64,000 nucleotides of DNA from Tepidamorphus gemmatus. GTDB lineage: Bacteria; Pseudomonadota; Alphaproteobacteria; Rhizobiales; Tepidamorphaceae. Both the position numbers and the translations under genes were made by a program. Position 1 is the stretch's first letter; each line of letters begins with the position of its first letter. The DNA is taken from the NCBI RefSeq assembly GCF_004346195.1, contig NZ_SMAK01000004.1, forward strand, positions 124,001 to 188,000, in the 5' to 3' direction. The notes beneath the pieces were generated by a model, which saw only the letters and a list, made by a program, of their open reading frames with translations, did not search any database and was not told where the DNA came from. Positions 39,865-49,308 of this stretch are shown piece after piece.

Positions 39865-40911
39865 ATGGATGTTCGCGACGGAATCGTCGATTCGATCGGC
39901 AATACCCCGCTGATCAAGCTGAAGCGCGCCTCTGAAGCGACCGGCTGCACGATTCTCGGCAAGGCAGAATTTCTGAACCCTGGCCAATCGGTCAAGGATC
40001 GGCCTGCGCGCCAGATCATCCTGGAGGCGGAGAAGCGCGGCGAGATCGAACCGGGAGGGCTAGTCGTGGAGGGCACGGCCGGCAATACCGGCATCGGCCT
40101 CGCCCTGGTAGCCAACGCTCGCGGCTACCGGACGGTCATCGTCATCCCGGATACCCAGAGCCAGGAAAAGAAGGACATGCTCCGGCTTGCGGGGGCGGAA
40201 CTGATCGAGGTGCCGGCAGTCACCTACGCCAACCCGAACAACTATCAGCATGTCGCGCGCCGCCTCGCCGACAGGTTGCGCGAGAGCGAACCCAACGGCG
40301 TCCTGTTCGCTGACCAGTGGAACAATCTCGACAACCGCAAGGCGCATTTCCTGACCACCGGGCCTGAAATCTGGTCACAGACCGGCGGCCGGATCGACGG
40401 GTTCATCTGCGCGGTCGGCACGGGGGGGACACTCGCCGGAACCTCGCTCTATCTGAAGGAGAAGAACCCGAGGATCAGGATCGGCTGCGCGGATCCGCGC
40501 GGGGCGGCGATGTACTCGCTGTTCACCACCGGGGAAGCCAAGGCCAGCGAGGGCGGTTCCATCACCGAGGGAATCGGTCTTGGACGTGTGACCCCGATCA
40601 TCGAGGACATCACCGTCGATACCGCCTATCTGATCGAGGATTCGGAGGCAATTCCGGTGGTGTTCGATCTTCTCCAGCACGAAGGCCTCTGTCTCGGCGG
40701 ATCGAGTGGTGTCAACGTCGCCGGCGCGATCCGCCTGGCCAAGGAGATGGGACCGGGGCACACCATCGTCACGATCCTGTGCGACTACGGCACCCGATAC
40801 CAGTCGAAACTGTTCAATCCGCAGTTCCTGCGCTCCAGGAACCTGCCCGTGCCGGACTGGCTGGAACGGCGGACGGAGATTGACATCCCCTTCGTCGCCC
40901 AAGGAGCCTGA
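39865..40911 (+). CDS. cysK: Cysteine synthase
   Basis: 348 residues. PLP-dependent O-acetylserine sulfhydrylase. PLP Lys in LNPGQSVKDRPAR; substrate loop EGTAGNTGIGLALVA; phosphate-binding AVGTGGTLAGTS; C-terminal LGGSSGVNVAGAIRLA. Longer than E. coli CysK (323) with a C-terminal extension ending EIDIPFVAQGA; resembles the CysK group found in alphaproteobacteria. Followed 1 bp later by the AlaX-like gene. Confidence 0.93.
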   Translation: MDVRDGIVDSIGNTPLIKLKRASEATGCTILGKAEFLNPGQSVKDRPARQIILEAEKRGEIEPGGLVVEGTAGNTGIGLALVANARGYRTVIVIPDTQSQEKKDMLRLAGAELIEVPAVTYANPNNYQHVARRLADRLRESEPNGVLFADQWNNLDNRKAHFLTTGPEIWSQTGGRIDGFICAVGTGGTLAGTSLYLKEKNPRIRIGCADPRGAAMYSLFTTGEAKASEGGSITEGIGLGRVTPIIEDITVDTAYLIEDSEAIPVVFDLLQHEGLCLGGSSGVNVAGAIRLAKEMGPGHTIVTILCDYGTRYQSKLFNPQFLRSRNLPVPDWLERRTEIDIPFVAQGA

Positions 40912-40912
40912 G

Positions 40913-41641
40913 GTGCCCGTCACCGAGCCGCTGTTCCTAGCCGACGCCTATCAGCGCACCACCACAGGACGCGTCGCCGCCATCACCGAGCGCGGAGGCA
41001 TCGTGCTCGACCGGACCGTCTTCTACGCCACCGGCGGCGGTCAGCCCGGCGACAGCGGCGTGCTTCGTCACGCAGGAGCGGAGATCGACATCGCAACGGC
41101 GGTCAAGGGGGAGACGCCTGGGGAAATCATTCACGTCCCGGCGTCGGAGGCCGCGACTGCCATGCCGGCGCCAGGCGATGAGGTAGAGGCGGTCATCGAC
41201 TGGCGGCTGCGCCACCGGAGGATGCGCATCCACACCGCCCTGCACCTTCTCTCCGTCGCCATGCCCTTCCCCGTCACTGGCGGCCAGATCGCCGACGACT
41301 ACGGCCGCCTCGATTTCGATGTCGACGGCACCATGCCCGACCGGGAGGAACTCACGGCCCGCCTTCAGGCCCTGATCGACGGCGACCATGTGGTGTCCAG
41401 CGAATGGATCACCGATGCCGAACTCGACGCCAACCCGGGACTCGTCAAGACAATGCGCGTCCAGCCGCCGCGCGGCAGCGGACGGGTCCGGCTGATCCGG
41501 ATCGGCGACGTCGATCTGCAGCCGTGCGGTGGCACCCATGTGGCGCGCACCGGCGAGATCGGCCGCATGATCGTCTCCCGCATCGAGTCGAAAGGTGCCC
41601 GCAACAAGCGCGTTCGCATCGCGTTCGCGGACGGAGCCTGA
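40913..41641 (+). CDS. alaX: Alanyl-tRNA editing protein (AlaX type)
   Basis: 242 residues, GTG start supported by AAGGAG 6-7 nt upstream and placed directly behind cysK. Free-standing AlaRS editing-domain homologue that deacylates misacylated tRNA-Ala. Zinc ligands: HxxxH in RIHTALHLLSVAM, and the C-terminal QPCGGTHVARTGEIG. An N-terminal beta-barrel part (FYATGGGQPGDSGVL) matches the longer AlaX type. The specific misacylated amino acid (Ser or Gly) is not determinable. Confidence 0.9.
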   Translation: MPVTEPLFLADAYQRTTTGRVAAITERGGIVLDRTVFYATGGGQPGDSGVLRHAGAEIDIATAVKGETPGEIIHVPASEAATAMPAPGDEVEAVIDWRLRHRRMRIHTALHLLSVAMPFPVTGGQIADDYGRLDFDVDGTMPDREELTARLQALIDGDHVVSSEWITDAELDANPGLVKTMRVQPPRGSGRVRLIRIGDVDLQPCGGTHVARTGEIGRMIVSRIESKGARNKRVRIAFADGA

Positions 41642-41643
41642 CC

Positions 41644-42120
41644 ATGCTGCTCGAAGGCTCCTGTCATTGTGGAGCCGTGCGATTCAAGGTCGAGTCGCGG
41701 ACGCCCTATCCCTACCTGCGTTGCTATTGCTCGGTCTGCCGCAAGACCGCCGGCGGCGGCGGCTACGCCATCAACCTGATGGGAGACGCGGCCAGCCTGC
41801 GCATCGAGGGCGAGGCGTCGATCGCAATCTACCACGCCATGATCGACGGCGAGCGCAGCCCGGCCGAGCGCCGCTTCTGCAGCCGATGCGGCAGCGCGCT
41901 GTGGCTGTGGGATCCGCGCTGGCCGGAGCTGGTCCACCCGCACGCTTCTGCGATCGATACCGATCTGCCAGTGCCACCGGAACGGGTACACATCATGCTC
42001 GACCACAAGGCAAGCTGGGTCGAACCCGACATTCGGCAGTTCGATACCGCGTTCCCCGAATATCCGGACGAGTCGATCGAAGACTGGCACGCCAATCGTG
42101 GGCTTTCACTGAGGGACTGA
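41644..42120 (+). CDS. GFA/CENP-V domain protein
   Basis: 158 residues. Zinc-binding fold of the glutathione-dependent formaldehyde-activating enzyme superfamily. Cys ligands: EGSCHCGAVRF, YLRCYCSVCRKTAGGG, RRFCSRCGSALW. Most members have no proven reaction; the association with formaldehyde is by name only. It begins 2 bp after the AlaX gene and is probably in the same transcript. Confidence 0.88.
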   Translation: MLLEGSCHCGAVRFKVESRTPYPYLRCYCSVCRKTAGGGGYAINLMGDAASLRIEGEASIAIYHAMIDGERSPAERRFCSRCGSALWLWDPRWPELVHPHASAIDTDLPVPPERVHIMLDHKASWVEPDIRQFDTAFPEYPDESIEDWHANRGLSLRD

Positions 42121-42292
42121 TGTCCCTGAGGCTCGCATCTGCCGATCGGCGGGCATTCCGGCGCCAGAGAGGCGCAGTGCCAGGACAAGTCCGGCCGACC
42201 GCCGGCACAGCGCCCGCGATTACCGCTTCGCGGTTTGCCGGATGACGGGGTAGAGATAGACGTCGCTGGACAAGTATCGAGAGAGCCAAGGC

Positions 42293-43150
42293 ATGGCAGG
42301 CGCACGATCGGATTTTCTCGTATCGACGCAGTCCCTGGAGGATCAGCTGGCCGCGCCTGATCTCGTTGTGGTCGACGGGTCATGGTACCTGCCCGCGATG
42401 AACCGCGACCCGGAGGCGGAATATCTCGACGGACACATCCCCGGCGCGGTGCGCTTCGACATCGACGATGTTTCCGACACCGACAGCCCGCTGCCGCACA
42501 TGCTGCCGCGGCCGGAGAAATTCGCGTCCCGGATGCGCAAGCTCGGCATCGGCGACGGTCAGCGGATCGTCGTCTACGACGGCGCCGGCATGTTCTCGGC
42601 GCCGCGCGTCTGGTGGATGTTCCGTGCAATGGGGGTGAAGGACGTCGCCGTCCTCGACGGCGGCCTGCCGAAATGGATCGCGGAGAACCGGCCACTTGAG
42701 TCGGGGCGGGTCAGCCGACTCGAGCGCCACTTCACGGCCCGGCTCGACCATGGCGCCGTGCGCGATGCTGACGACGTGATGCGCGCGCTGCGCAATGGCT
42801 ACGAGGCGGTGATCGACGTCCGCAGCGCCGAACGCTTCGAGGGAACGGAGCCCGAGCCCCGGCCTGGACTGCGCGCCGGTCACATGCCGGGAGCGATCAA
42901 TCTGCCATGGTCGGAACTGCTGCGGGCCGACGGCACGATGAAGGACGGTGAGGAGATCCTCGCCCTCATGGACCGGATCGGAGTCGGTCGCAGCAAGCCG
43001 GTGATCGCCTCCTGCGGATCGGGCGTCTCCGCCGCCATCCTGGTCCTGGCGCTCAACGCGGCCGGACATCGCCAGGCCGCCGTCTATGACGGCTCGTGGG
43101 CCGAATGGGGCGGCCGCGACGACCTGCCGGTGGCGACCGGCCGCGAATAG
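42293..43150 (+). CDS. sseA: 3-mercaptopyruvate sulfurtransferase
   Basis: 285 residues with two rhodanese domains. Transfers sulfur from 3-mercaptopyruvate to thiols or cyanide. Inactive N-terminal domain (VVVDGSWYLPAMNRDPEAEY, GHIPGAVRFDIDDVSD), then catalytic domain with the active Cys in SCGSGVSAAILVLAL; CGSGV(T/S)A is the MST-type loop. Further evidence: YDGSWAEWGGRDDLPV at the end. Convergent with aapP; no terminator recognised in the 105-bp gap. Confidence 0.94.
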   Translation: MAGARSDFLVSTQSLEDQLAAPDLVVVDGSWYLPAMNRDPEAEYLDGHIPGAVRFDIDDVSDTDSPLPHMLPRPEKFASRMRKLGIGDGQRIVVYDGAGMFSAPRVWWMFRAMGVKDVAVLDGGLPKWIAENRPLESGRVSRLERHFTARLDHGAVRDADDVMRALRNGYEAVIDVRSAERFEGTEPEPRPGLRAGHMPGAINLPWSELLRADGTMKDGEEILALMDRIGVGRSKPVIASCGSGVSAAILVLALNAAGHRQAAVYDGSWAEWGGRDDLPVATGRE

Positions 43151-43255
43151 CAGCCCCGACCGGCGCCGTGTCGGAAGCACCCTCTTGATCGGTCGTCAGC
43201 CCGACTGCCGCGACGCCGTGATCTTCGTCCGAGGCAGCCCCGCCGGCCGCGATGC

Positions 43256-44089
43256 TCAGTGCAGGATCTGGCTCAGGAACAGCTTGGTGCGCTCGTGCTG
43301 CGGGTCGCCGAAGAAGGCTTCGGGCTCGTTCTGCTCGATGATCTGGCCCACATCCATGAAGATCACCCGATTCGCCACCTGCCGGGCGAAGCCCATCTCA
43401 TGGGTGACGCAGATCATGGTCATGCCGTCCTCTGCGAGACTGACCATGGTGTCGAGCACCTCCTTGACCATCTCGGGATCGAGAGCCGAGGTCGGCTCGT
43501 CGAACAGCATGATCTTCGGGCGCATGCACAGGGCACGGGCGATGGCGACGCGCTGCTGCTGGCCGCCGGAAAGCTGGCCTGGATACTTGTGCGCCTGCTC
43601 CGGAATCTTCACCCGCGTGAGGAAGTGCATGGCCAGCTCGTCCGCCTCCTTCTTGGGCATCTTGCGGACCCAGATCGGGGCGAGCGTACAGTTCTCGAGG
43701 ATGGTCAGATGAGGAAACAGATTGAAGTGCTGGAAGACCATGCCGACCTCGCGTCGGATCTCGTCGATCTTCTTGAGATCGTTGGTCAGCTCGATGCCGT
43801 CCACAATGATCTTGCCGCGCTGATGTTCCTCGAGCCGGTTGATGCAGCGGATCAACGTCGACTTGCCCGAGCCGGACGGTCCGCAGATCACGATGCGTTC
43901 GCCACGATGGACCTTGAGATTGATATCCTTGAGCACGTGGAAGTCACCGTACCATTTGTGGACATCGATCATCTCGATGGCGACCTCGTCGCCAATCTGC
44001 ATCTTCGAGGAATCGACATGGATATGGGCCATCGGCTCGTCGGCGGGAATGGGCGGCACTGTGGGGCCCGCGGTCGTCGGATCAGCCAT
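43256..44089 (-). CDS. aapP: Amino-acid ABC transporter ATPase AapP
   Basis: 277 residues from the ATG at 44089 (GAGG 9 nt upstream), 11 bp after the aapM stop. Polar-amino-acid uptake ATPase: Walker [20 protein letters not shown], signature [15 protein letters not shown], Walker [17 protein letters not shown], switch THEMGFAR. About 35 extra N-terminal residues rich in Pro, Ala and Asp precede the fold. Last gene of aapJQMP. Confidence 0.95.
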   Translation of the reverse strand: MADPTTAGPTVPPIPADEPMAHIHVDSSKMQIGDEVAIEMIDVHKWYGDFHVLKDINLKVHRGERIVICGPSGSGKSTLIRCINRLEEHQRGKIIVDGIELTNDLKKIDEIRREVGMVFQHFNLFPHLTILENCTLAPIWVRKMPKKEADELAMHFLTRVKIPEQAHKYPGQLSGGQQQRVAIARALCMRPKIMLFDEPTSALDPEMVKEVLDTMVSLAEDGMTMICVTHEMGFARQVANRVIFMDVGQIIEQNEPEAFFGDPQHERTKLFLSQILH

Positions 44090-44100
44090 GTCTCGGCACC

Positions 44101-45234
44101 TCAACGTCTGCGGCCCGCACTGAGCCGCTTCTCCATGTAGATCGAATATCGGGACATCCCGAAGCAGAACACGAAATAGAACACCGCCGCGAAGGCATAG
44201 CCGGAGTAGCGTGTCACCGGCGTCGCCCAGGCCGGATCGGTCAGGCTCGCATCAATCGTCTTCAGAAGGTCGAAGATACCGACGATGAACACCAGCGTGG
44301 TATCCTTGAACAGGCCGATGAAGGTATTGACGATGCCCGGAATGACGATGGTCAGGGCCTGCGGCAGGATGACGAACACCATCATCTTCCAGTAGCTCAG
44401 CCCGAGCGCCTGGGCGGCCTCGTACTGTCCCTTGGGCAGCGCCTGCAGCCCGCCGCGCACCACTTCGGCCATGTAGGCGGAGGCGAACAGGGCAATCCCG
44501 ATCAGCGCCCTCAGCAGCTTGTCGATGGTCACCCCGCCCGGCATGAACAGGGGAAGCATCACCGAGGCCATGAACAGCACGGTGATCAGCGGGACGCCGC
44601 GGACGAACTCGATGAAGGTGATCGAGACCAGTCGGGCGACGGGCATCCTGGAGCGCCGGCCGAGCGCGAGCACGATCCCCAACGGCAGCGAGAAGACGAT
44701 GCCGACCACCGAGCAGACCAGCGTGACCAGGATCCCGCCCCAGCGGCTGGTCTCGACGACCGGCAGTCCCAGCGCCGGCAATCCGGTGAGCAGGAAATAG
44801 GCGACCACCGGATAGATGAGGAAGAAGAATGCCGCACCCCAGGCGCGCTTCGGCGCATTCTGCCAGAGCAGCCAGGCTATGCCGATGGCGCCAAGCAGGA
44901 ACACCAGGTCCGGACGCCAGCGCTCCTCGACCGGGTAGAGCCCGTAGATGAAATAGCCGAGCCGAGCCTTGACGAAGGCCCAGCAAGCGCCGACCTCAGG
45001 GCCGAGGCAGGCCTCGCGGTTCGTGCCCGTCCACACCGCGTCGACGAAGGCGAAATTGACGATCGGCGGCACCACCAGCCAGATTATGTACAGGGCCACC
45101 AACGTCAGCACCGTGTCCAGCCAGCTGCCGAACAGGTTGCGGTGCAGCCAGCCGATGACACCGGTACTGCTGGGAGGCGGCGGCAGTGTCTGCGCCGGTT
45201 CGGTACGGACGTAGGCGTAACGGCTCCTGTCCAT
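44101..45234 (-). CDS. aapM: Amino-acid ABC transporter permease AapM
   Basis: 377 residues. Has an N-terminal helix plus extra loop ([21 protein letters not shown]), helices near the middle, and the HisM/GlnP-type permease core ([19 protein letters not shown], the EAA-like segment [40 protein letters not shown]). The long AapM form matches Rhizobium Aap. Ten bp after aapQ. Confidence 0.93.
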   Translation of the reverse strand: MDRSRYAYVRTEPAQTLPPPPSSTGVIGWLHRNLFGSWLDTVLTLVALYIIWLVVPPIVNFAFVDAVWTGTNREACLGPEVGACWAFVKARLGYFIYGLYPVEERWRPDLVFLLGAIGIAWLLWQNAPKRAWGAAFFFLIYPVVAYFLLTGLPALGLPVVETSRWGGILVTLVCSVVGIVFSLPLGIVLALGRRSRMPVARLVSITFIEFVRGVPLITVLFMASVMLPLFMPGGVTIDKLLRALIGIALFASAYMAEVVRGGLQALPKGQYEAAQALGLSYWKMMVFVILPQALTIVIPGIVNTFIGLFKDTTLVFIVGIFDLLKTIDASLTDPAWATPVTRYSGYAFAAVFYFVFCFGMSRYSIYMEKRLSAGRRR

Positions 45235-45243
45235 CGCGCGCCC

Positions 45244-46434
45244 CTATCGTTCCGTCAGCGCGACGCGCCGGTTGTACCAGTTCATGAAGGCGGAGGTGAC
45301 GAGACTGATCGTCAGATAGACGCCCATGGTGATCAGGATCACCTCCACCGCCTGGCCGGTCTGGTTGAGGACCGTCCCGGCGAACACCTGCACAAGGTCG
45401 GGATAGCCGATCGCCACCGCCAGCGACGAATTCTTGGTCAGGTTGAGATACTGGCTGGTCAGCGGCGGGATGATCACCCGCATGGCCTGCGGGATCACGA
45501 TCAGCCTGAGGATCTTTCCCTGACGGAAGCCGAGCGCCGCCCCCGCCTCGGTCTGGCCGTGACTGACGGCCAGGATACCGGCCCGGACGATCTCGGCGAT
45601 GAAGGCGGCGGTATAGGTGACGAGGCCAATCAGCAACGCGAAGAATTCCGGATAGATCGGCGTGCCGCCGGCAAAGTTGAAGCCGCGCAGTTCGGGCACC
45701 TCGAAGCTGATCGGGAACCCGGTCAGTACCAGCGCCAGCGCGGGCAGCCCGATCACCAGAAGCAGCGCCACCCGAAAAACAGGATACTGCATCCCGGTTT
45801 CGAGCTGCCGCCTGCGCGCCCACGACCGATAGGCGAACGCGGCCACCACGCCTGCCAGGATTACCGCCGCGACGATCGCCATCGCCGACTCAAGCACCGG
45901 CGTCGGCATGACGATTCCGCGGTTGTTGAGGAAGATGCCACCGGGCAGCTCGATGCTGTTGCGAGGCGCCGGCAGCGGGGTCAACACCGCATTGTACCAG
46001 AACAGCAGCTGCAGGAGCAGCGGCAGGTTGCGCACGACCTCAACATAGACATAGGCCATGCGGTTGATGATGAAGTTGCGTGACAGCCGCGCGATTCCGA
46101 TGATGAACCCGAGGATCGTCGCGAGAAGGATGCCGATCGCGGCGACGATCAGCGTGTTCAGCAGCCCGACGAGGAAGGCCCGCCCGTAGGTCGAGGTTTC
46201 CGAATATTCGATGAGCTTCTGGTTGATGGAAAATCCGGCCGTCGCGTTCAGGAAGCCGAATCCCGAGGCGATATTGGCACGCCGCAGATTCTCGGCAGCG
46301 TTCGAGATGGCCTCGTAGAGGAGAAACGCGACAACGGCGACGAGCAGCGCCTGGTAGATCAGCCCGCGGATGCGCGGATCATTGTACCAGGCAACCCGGC
46401 TCGCGGCACCGTGTTCGATGTCTATCGTCGCCAT
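45244..46434 (-). CDS. aapQ: Amino-acid ABC transporter permease AapQ
   Basis: 396 residues, long AapQ type. N-terminal helix (ALLVAVVAFLLYEAISNAAENL), LLNTLIVAAIGILLATILG, an insert between helices, then the EAA loop EIVRAGILAVSHGQTEAGAALG and IPQAMRVIIPPLTSQYLNL. Works with AapM as a heterodimer channel. Separated from aapJ by a 108-bp gap that carries a strong hairpin. Confidence 0.93.
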   Translation of the reverse strand: MATIDIEHGAASRVAWYNDPRIRGLIYQALLVAVVAFLLYEAISNAAENLRRANIASGFGFLNATAGFSINQKLIEYSETSTYGRAFLVGLLNTLIVAAIGILLATILGFIIGIARLSRNFIINRMAYVYVEVVRNLPLLLQLLFWYNAVLTPLPAPRNSIELPGGIFLNNRGIVMPTPVLESAMAIVAAVILAGVVAAFAYRSWARRRQLETGMQYPVFRVALLLVIGLPALALVLTGFPISFEVPELRGFNFAGGTPIYPEFFALLIGLVTYTAAFIAEIVRAGILAVSHGQTEAGAALGFRQGKILRLIVIPQAMRVIIPPLTSQYLNLTKNSSLAVAIGYPDLVQVFAGTVLNQTGQAVEVILITMGVYLTISLVTSAFMNWYNRRVALTER

Positions 46435-46485
46435 GTCCCGACCCCCCAGGACCGCAATGCCGACGTGCTCGGCAGGTAGGGCCGC

Positions 46486-46525
46486 CGCCGGATCCTCGGC
46501 ATGTCCCTGCCGTTCGGATCCGGCG
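46486..46525 (-). promoter_or_regulatory. Hairpin between aapJ and aapQ
   Basis: Perfect 10-bp arms CGCCGGATCC (46486-46495) and GGATCCGGCG (46516-46525), and inside them a second stem CGGCA/TGCCG. No U-run. Such structures between a binding-protein gene and its permease genes commonly stabilise the upstream message and reduce read-through, giving excess binding protein. Confidence 0.6.
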
Positions 46526-46542
46526 ACGTGACGATCCGACCG

Positions 46543-47559
46543 TCAGCGGATCGGCGGCGCGTACATGAGACCGCCCTTGGTCCACAGGGCGTTCAGGCCG
46601 CGGGCGATGCCGAGTTCGGTGTCGGGACCGACATTGCGGTCGAAGGTCTCGCCATAGTTGCCGACGTGCTTGATGATGTTGTAGGCCCAGTCGTTGGTCA
46701 GACCGATCGCCGTGCCGAACTCGCCCTCAATACCGAGCAGGCGCTTGATCTCAGGATTGGACGAGTTCCTCATCTCGTCGACATTGGCCTGGGTAACGCC
46801 GAGTTCCTCGGCGTTGATCATCGCGTTGTGCACCCACTTGACCAGGCTGAACCACTGATCGTCACCCTGCCGCACGACCGGTCCGAGCGGCTCCTTCGAG
46901 ATGATCTCGGGCAGAACGATGTGCTCGTCCGGGTTGGTCAGCTTCAGGCGCTCGGCATAAAGGCCGGACGCGTCGGTGGTGAACGCGTCGCAGCGGCCCG
47001 AGTCATAGGCCTTAACGGTCTCGTCCGAGGACGCGAACGCTACCACCTCGTAGTCCATGCCATTGGCTCGGAAGAAGTCGGCGAGGTTCAGCTCGGTCGT
47101 GGTGCCCTGCTGCACGCAGACCGACGCCCCGGACAGCTCCTTGGCAGAGGTGACGCCGAGATCCTTGCGGACCATGAAGCCCTGACCGTCATAGTAGTTG
47201 ACGCCCGCAAAATTGAGGCCGAGCGCCGTATCGCGGCTCATCGTCCAGGTGGTGTTGCGCACGAGCACGTCCACTTCGCCGGACTGCAGGGCGGTGAAAC
47301 GGTCCTTGGCCGAGAGCGGGACGAACTTCACCTTCTCGGGATCATTGAAGATCGCAGCCGCGATTGCCCTGCACAGATCGACATCGATCCCCTTCCAGTT
47401 GCCTTGGTCGTCGGGATAACCGAAACCGGCCAGACCCGTATTGGAGCCACAGGTCAGGAACCCTTTCGACTTGACCTCATCGAGGGTCGCCGCCGCAGCC
47501 GTTCCCGCGGCGAAAGCGACTGCTACGCCCAGCAGCGCGGGCATCAGCGTGTTTCTCAT
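46543..47559 (-). CDS. aapJ: Amino-acid-binding periplasmic protein AapJ
   Basis: 338 residues from the ATG at 47559 (AGAAGG upstream). Signal peptide MRNTLMPALLGVAVAFAAG cut near TAAAATL. Mature SBP family 3: FLTCGSNTGLAGFGYPDDQG, GIDVDLCRAIAAAIF, VQQGTTTELNLADFF, GPVVRQGDDQWFSLVKWVHN. Broad-specificity L-amino-acid uptake is known for Rhizobium Aap; actual ligands here are inferred. A divergent gap of 161 bp separates it from metC. Confidence 0.95.
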   Translation of the reverse strand: MRNTLMPALLGVAVAFAAGTAAAATLDEVKSKGFLTCGSNTGLAGFGYPDDQGNWKGIDVDLCRAIAAAIFNDPEKVKFVPLSAKDRFTALQSGEVDVLVRNTTWTMSRDTALGLNFAGVNYYDGQGFMVRKDLGVTSAKELSGASVCVQQGTTTELNLADFFRANGMDYEVVAFASSDETVKAYDSGRCDAFTTDASGLYAERLKLTNPDEHIVLPEIISKEPLGPVVRQGDDQWFSLVKWVHNAMINAEELGVTQANVDEMRNSSNPEIKRLLGIEGEFGTAIGLTNDWAYNIIKHVGNYGETFDRNVGPDTELGIARGLNALWTKGGLMYAPPIR

Positions 47560-47720
47560 CGTGCAGCCTTCTCTGTTACCCGTTGGAATGCCGAAGATTT
47601 CTGAGTAGAGCCATCTCAAGCGGTCTCGAGAATCGGCAGTCACAGCCCCCCCGGCTTGGTGGTTGGCCGCCCGGCATCCACCGGGACCCGTGGCGAGCCC
47701 TGACTGCATCTCAGGCGATT

Positions 47721-48998
47721 ATGACCGGTTGGTCAAGGCTGTTCGATGGCGAACTATCCGTCGACGGCTCAGGACATTCCGGACACGAAGAGGACATTCT
47801 GATCTTGACCGGCACCATACGACATCCGACGCCGCGCGGCATCGACACCGAGATCGTCACCGCCGGCCGTCACCCGGCCGAGCAGCACGGCTTCGTCAAT
47901 CCGCCGGTCTATCGCGGATCGACGGTCCTCTATCCGGATCTGGCCACGTTCGACAAGCGGGCCATGCCCTACCCCTACGGACGGATGGGGAGCCCGACAA
48001 CCGACAGCCTGGAACAGGCGGTCACGGCGCTCGAGGGAGGGGCGGGAACCGTGCTCGCTGCCTCGGGCCTGTCCGCCATCGCAATTGCGCTGCAATCGGT
48101 GCTCGGCGCCGGCGACCATCTGCTGGTCACGGACTCCTGCTATCAGCCGACGCGCAAGTTCTGCACGGGCGTGCTGGCGCGCTTCGGTGTGGCGGTCGAC
48201 TACTACGATCCGCGCATCGGTGCCGGCATCGAGGCGCTGCTGAGGCCTGCCACCAAGGCCATCTTCCTGGAATCGCCCGGTTCTCAGACCTTCGAGATCC
48301 AGGACATTCCCGCCATCGTCGGCGTCGCCCGCAAGCGCGACCTCGTCACGCTGATCGACAACACCTGGGCGACCCCGCTGTTCCTGAAGCCGCTGGCATT
48401 GGGGGTCGACATTTCCATCCATGCAGCCACCAAGTATATCGGCGGGCACTCCGACGTGATGCTCGGAACCGTCACCGCGAATGCGCGGATGTGGCCTCAG
48501 GTCAGGGAAACCTGGAGCCTGCTCGGGGAATGTGCGGGACCGGACGTTGCCTGGCTCGGCCAGCGCGGCATCCGCACGCTGGCCGTCCGCCTCGCGCGCC
48601 AGATGGAGGCAGGGATCGAGCTGGCGCGATGGCTGGAAGGCCGTCCGGAAGTCGAGCGGGTGCTGCATCCGGCCCTCCCGAGCCATCCCGACCACGCGCT
48701 GTGGCGGCGCGACTTCACGGGCGCCTCCTCGCTGTTCTCGATCGTGCTGAAGCCAGGCCCGAAGGCGGCGCTGGCAGCGTTCATCGACGGGTTGGAGCTG
48801 TTCGGACTGGGCGCCTCCTGGGGCGGCTACGAAAGCCTGGTGCTGCCCTTCGATCCGCGCGGATACCGGGTCGCCACGCGCTGGGAGGCCGAGGGACCGG
48901 CAATCAGGATCCACGTGGGGCTCGAGGCGATGGCCGATCTCGTCGCCGATCTCGAGGCTGCCTTCGCACGCTGGCGCGCGGCGGGGGGTGGCGCCTGA
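47721..48998 (+). CDS. metC: Cystathionine beta-lyase
   Basis: About 425 residues from the ATG at 47721; family sequence starts only around residue 30, and an in-frame TTG at 47805 (10 nt after AAGAGGA) would give 397 residues and may be the true start. PLP enzyme of the Cys/Met metabolism group; PLP Lys in SIHAATKYIGGHSDVML, plus PYPYGRMGSPTTDSLEQAV, LIDNTWATPLFLKP and GLGASWGGYESLVLP, the last typical of MetC. Converts cystathionine to homocysteine. Confidence 0.92.
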   Translation: MTGWSRLFDGELSVDGSGHSGHEEDILILTGTIRHPTPRGIDTEIVTAGRHPAEQHGFVNPPVYRGSTVLYPDLATFDKRAMPYPYGRMGSPTTDSLEQAVTALEGGAGTVLAASGLSAIAIALQSVLGAGDHLLVTDSCYQPTRKFCTGVLARFGVAVDYYDPRIGAGIEALLRPATKAIFLESPGSQTFEIQDIPAIVGVARKRDLVTLIDNTWATPLFLKPLALGVDISIHAATKYIGGHSDVMLGTVTANARMWPQVRETWSLLGECAGPDVAWLGQRGIRTLAVRLARQMEAGIELARWLEGRPEVERVLHPALPSHPDHALWRRDFTGASSLFSIVLKPGPKAALAAFIDGLELFGLGASWGGYESLVLPFDPRGYRVATRWEAEGPAIRIHVGLEAMADLVADLEAAFARWRAAGGGA

Positions 48999-49308
48999 CG
49001 CACCTGCCTGGGCCATCGGAAGATCGTCAAGTGGCGGACCTTGCCCCTATCGGATGGATGGGCTAGCGACTTTCTGATCTCCTGACGCGGCATCGGTCCG
49101 TCGGGCACATGACCCGAAGCGCTCCGGACGTATGGCCAATGGCGCCGCGACAGGAGTGTCGCCTCATCCACATGCCGAGCAGCGCGGCAGCGCACCACCC
49201 GGTTCGCAGTTCGGGCCGGGCCGACGCAGGTCGAATTCGTTGCAACGGACTTCATTCCCGAAGAGGACCTCGAGGTCCTCTTCGTGTCGCCAGCCGGCAA
49301 CTGATCGA
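48999..49308. other. Intergenic region between metC and the HicB-like gene
   Basis: 310 bp between convergent genes. It contains the 26-bp palindrome at 49259-49284. A + frame without a start ends at 49292-49294 with VEFVATDFIPEEDLEVLFV near its end; this looks protein-like, but the palindrome contributes half of it, so I do not call a gene. Confidence 0.4.
49259..49284. terminator. 26-bp palindrome, possible bidirectional terminator
   Basis: 11-bp arms CGAAGAGGACC and GGTCCTCTTCG around TCGA, exact. It lies between convergent metC and the HicB-like gene, the expected place for a shared terminator, but neither side has a U-tract. Being fully symmetric it could also be a protein-binding site. 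Confidence 0.4.
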
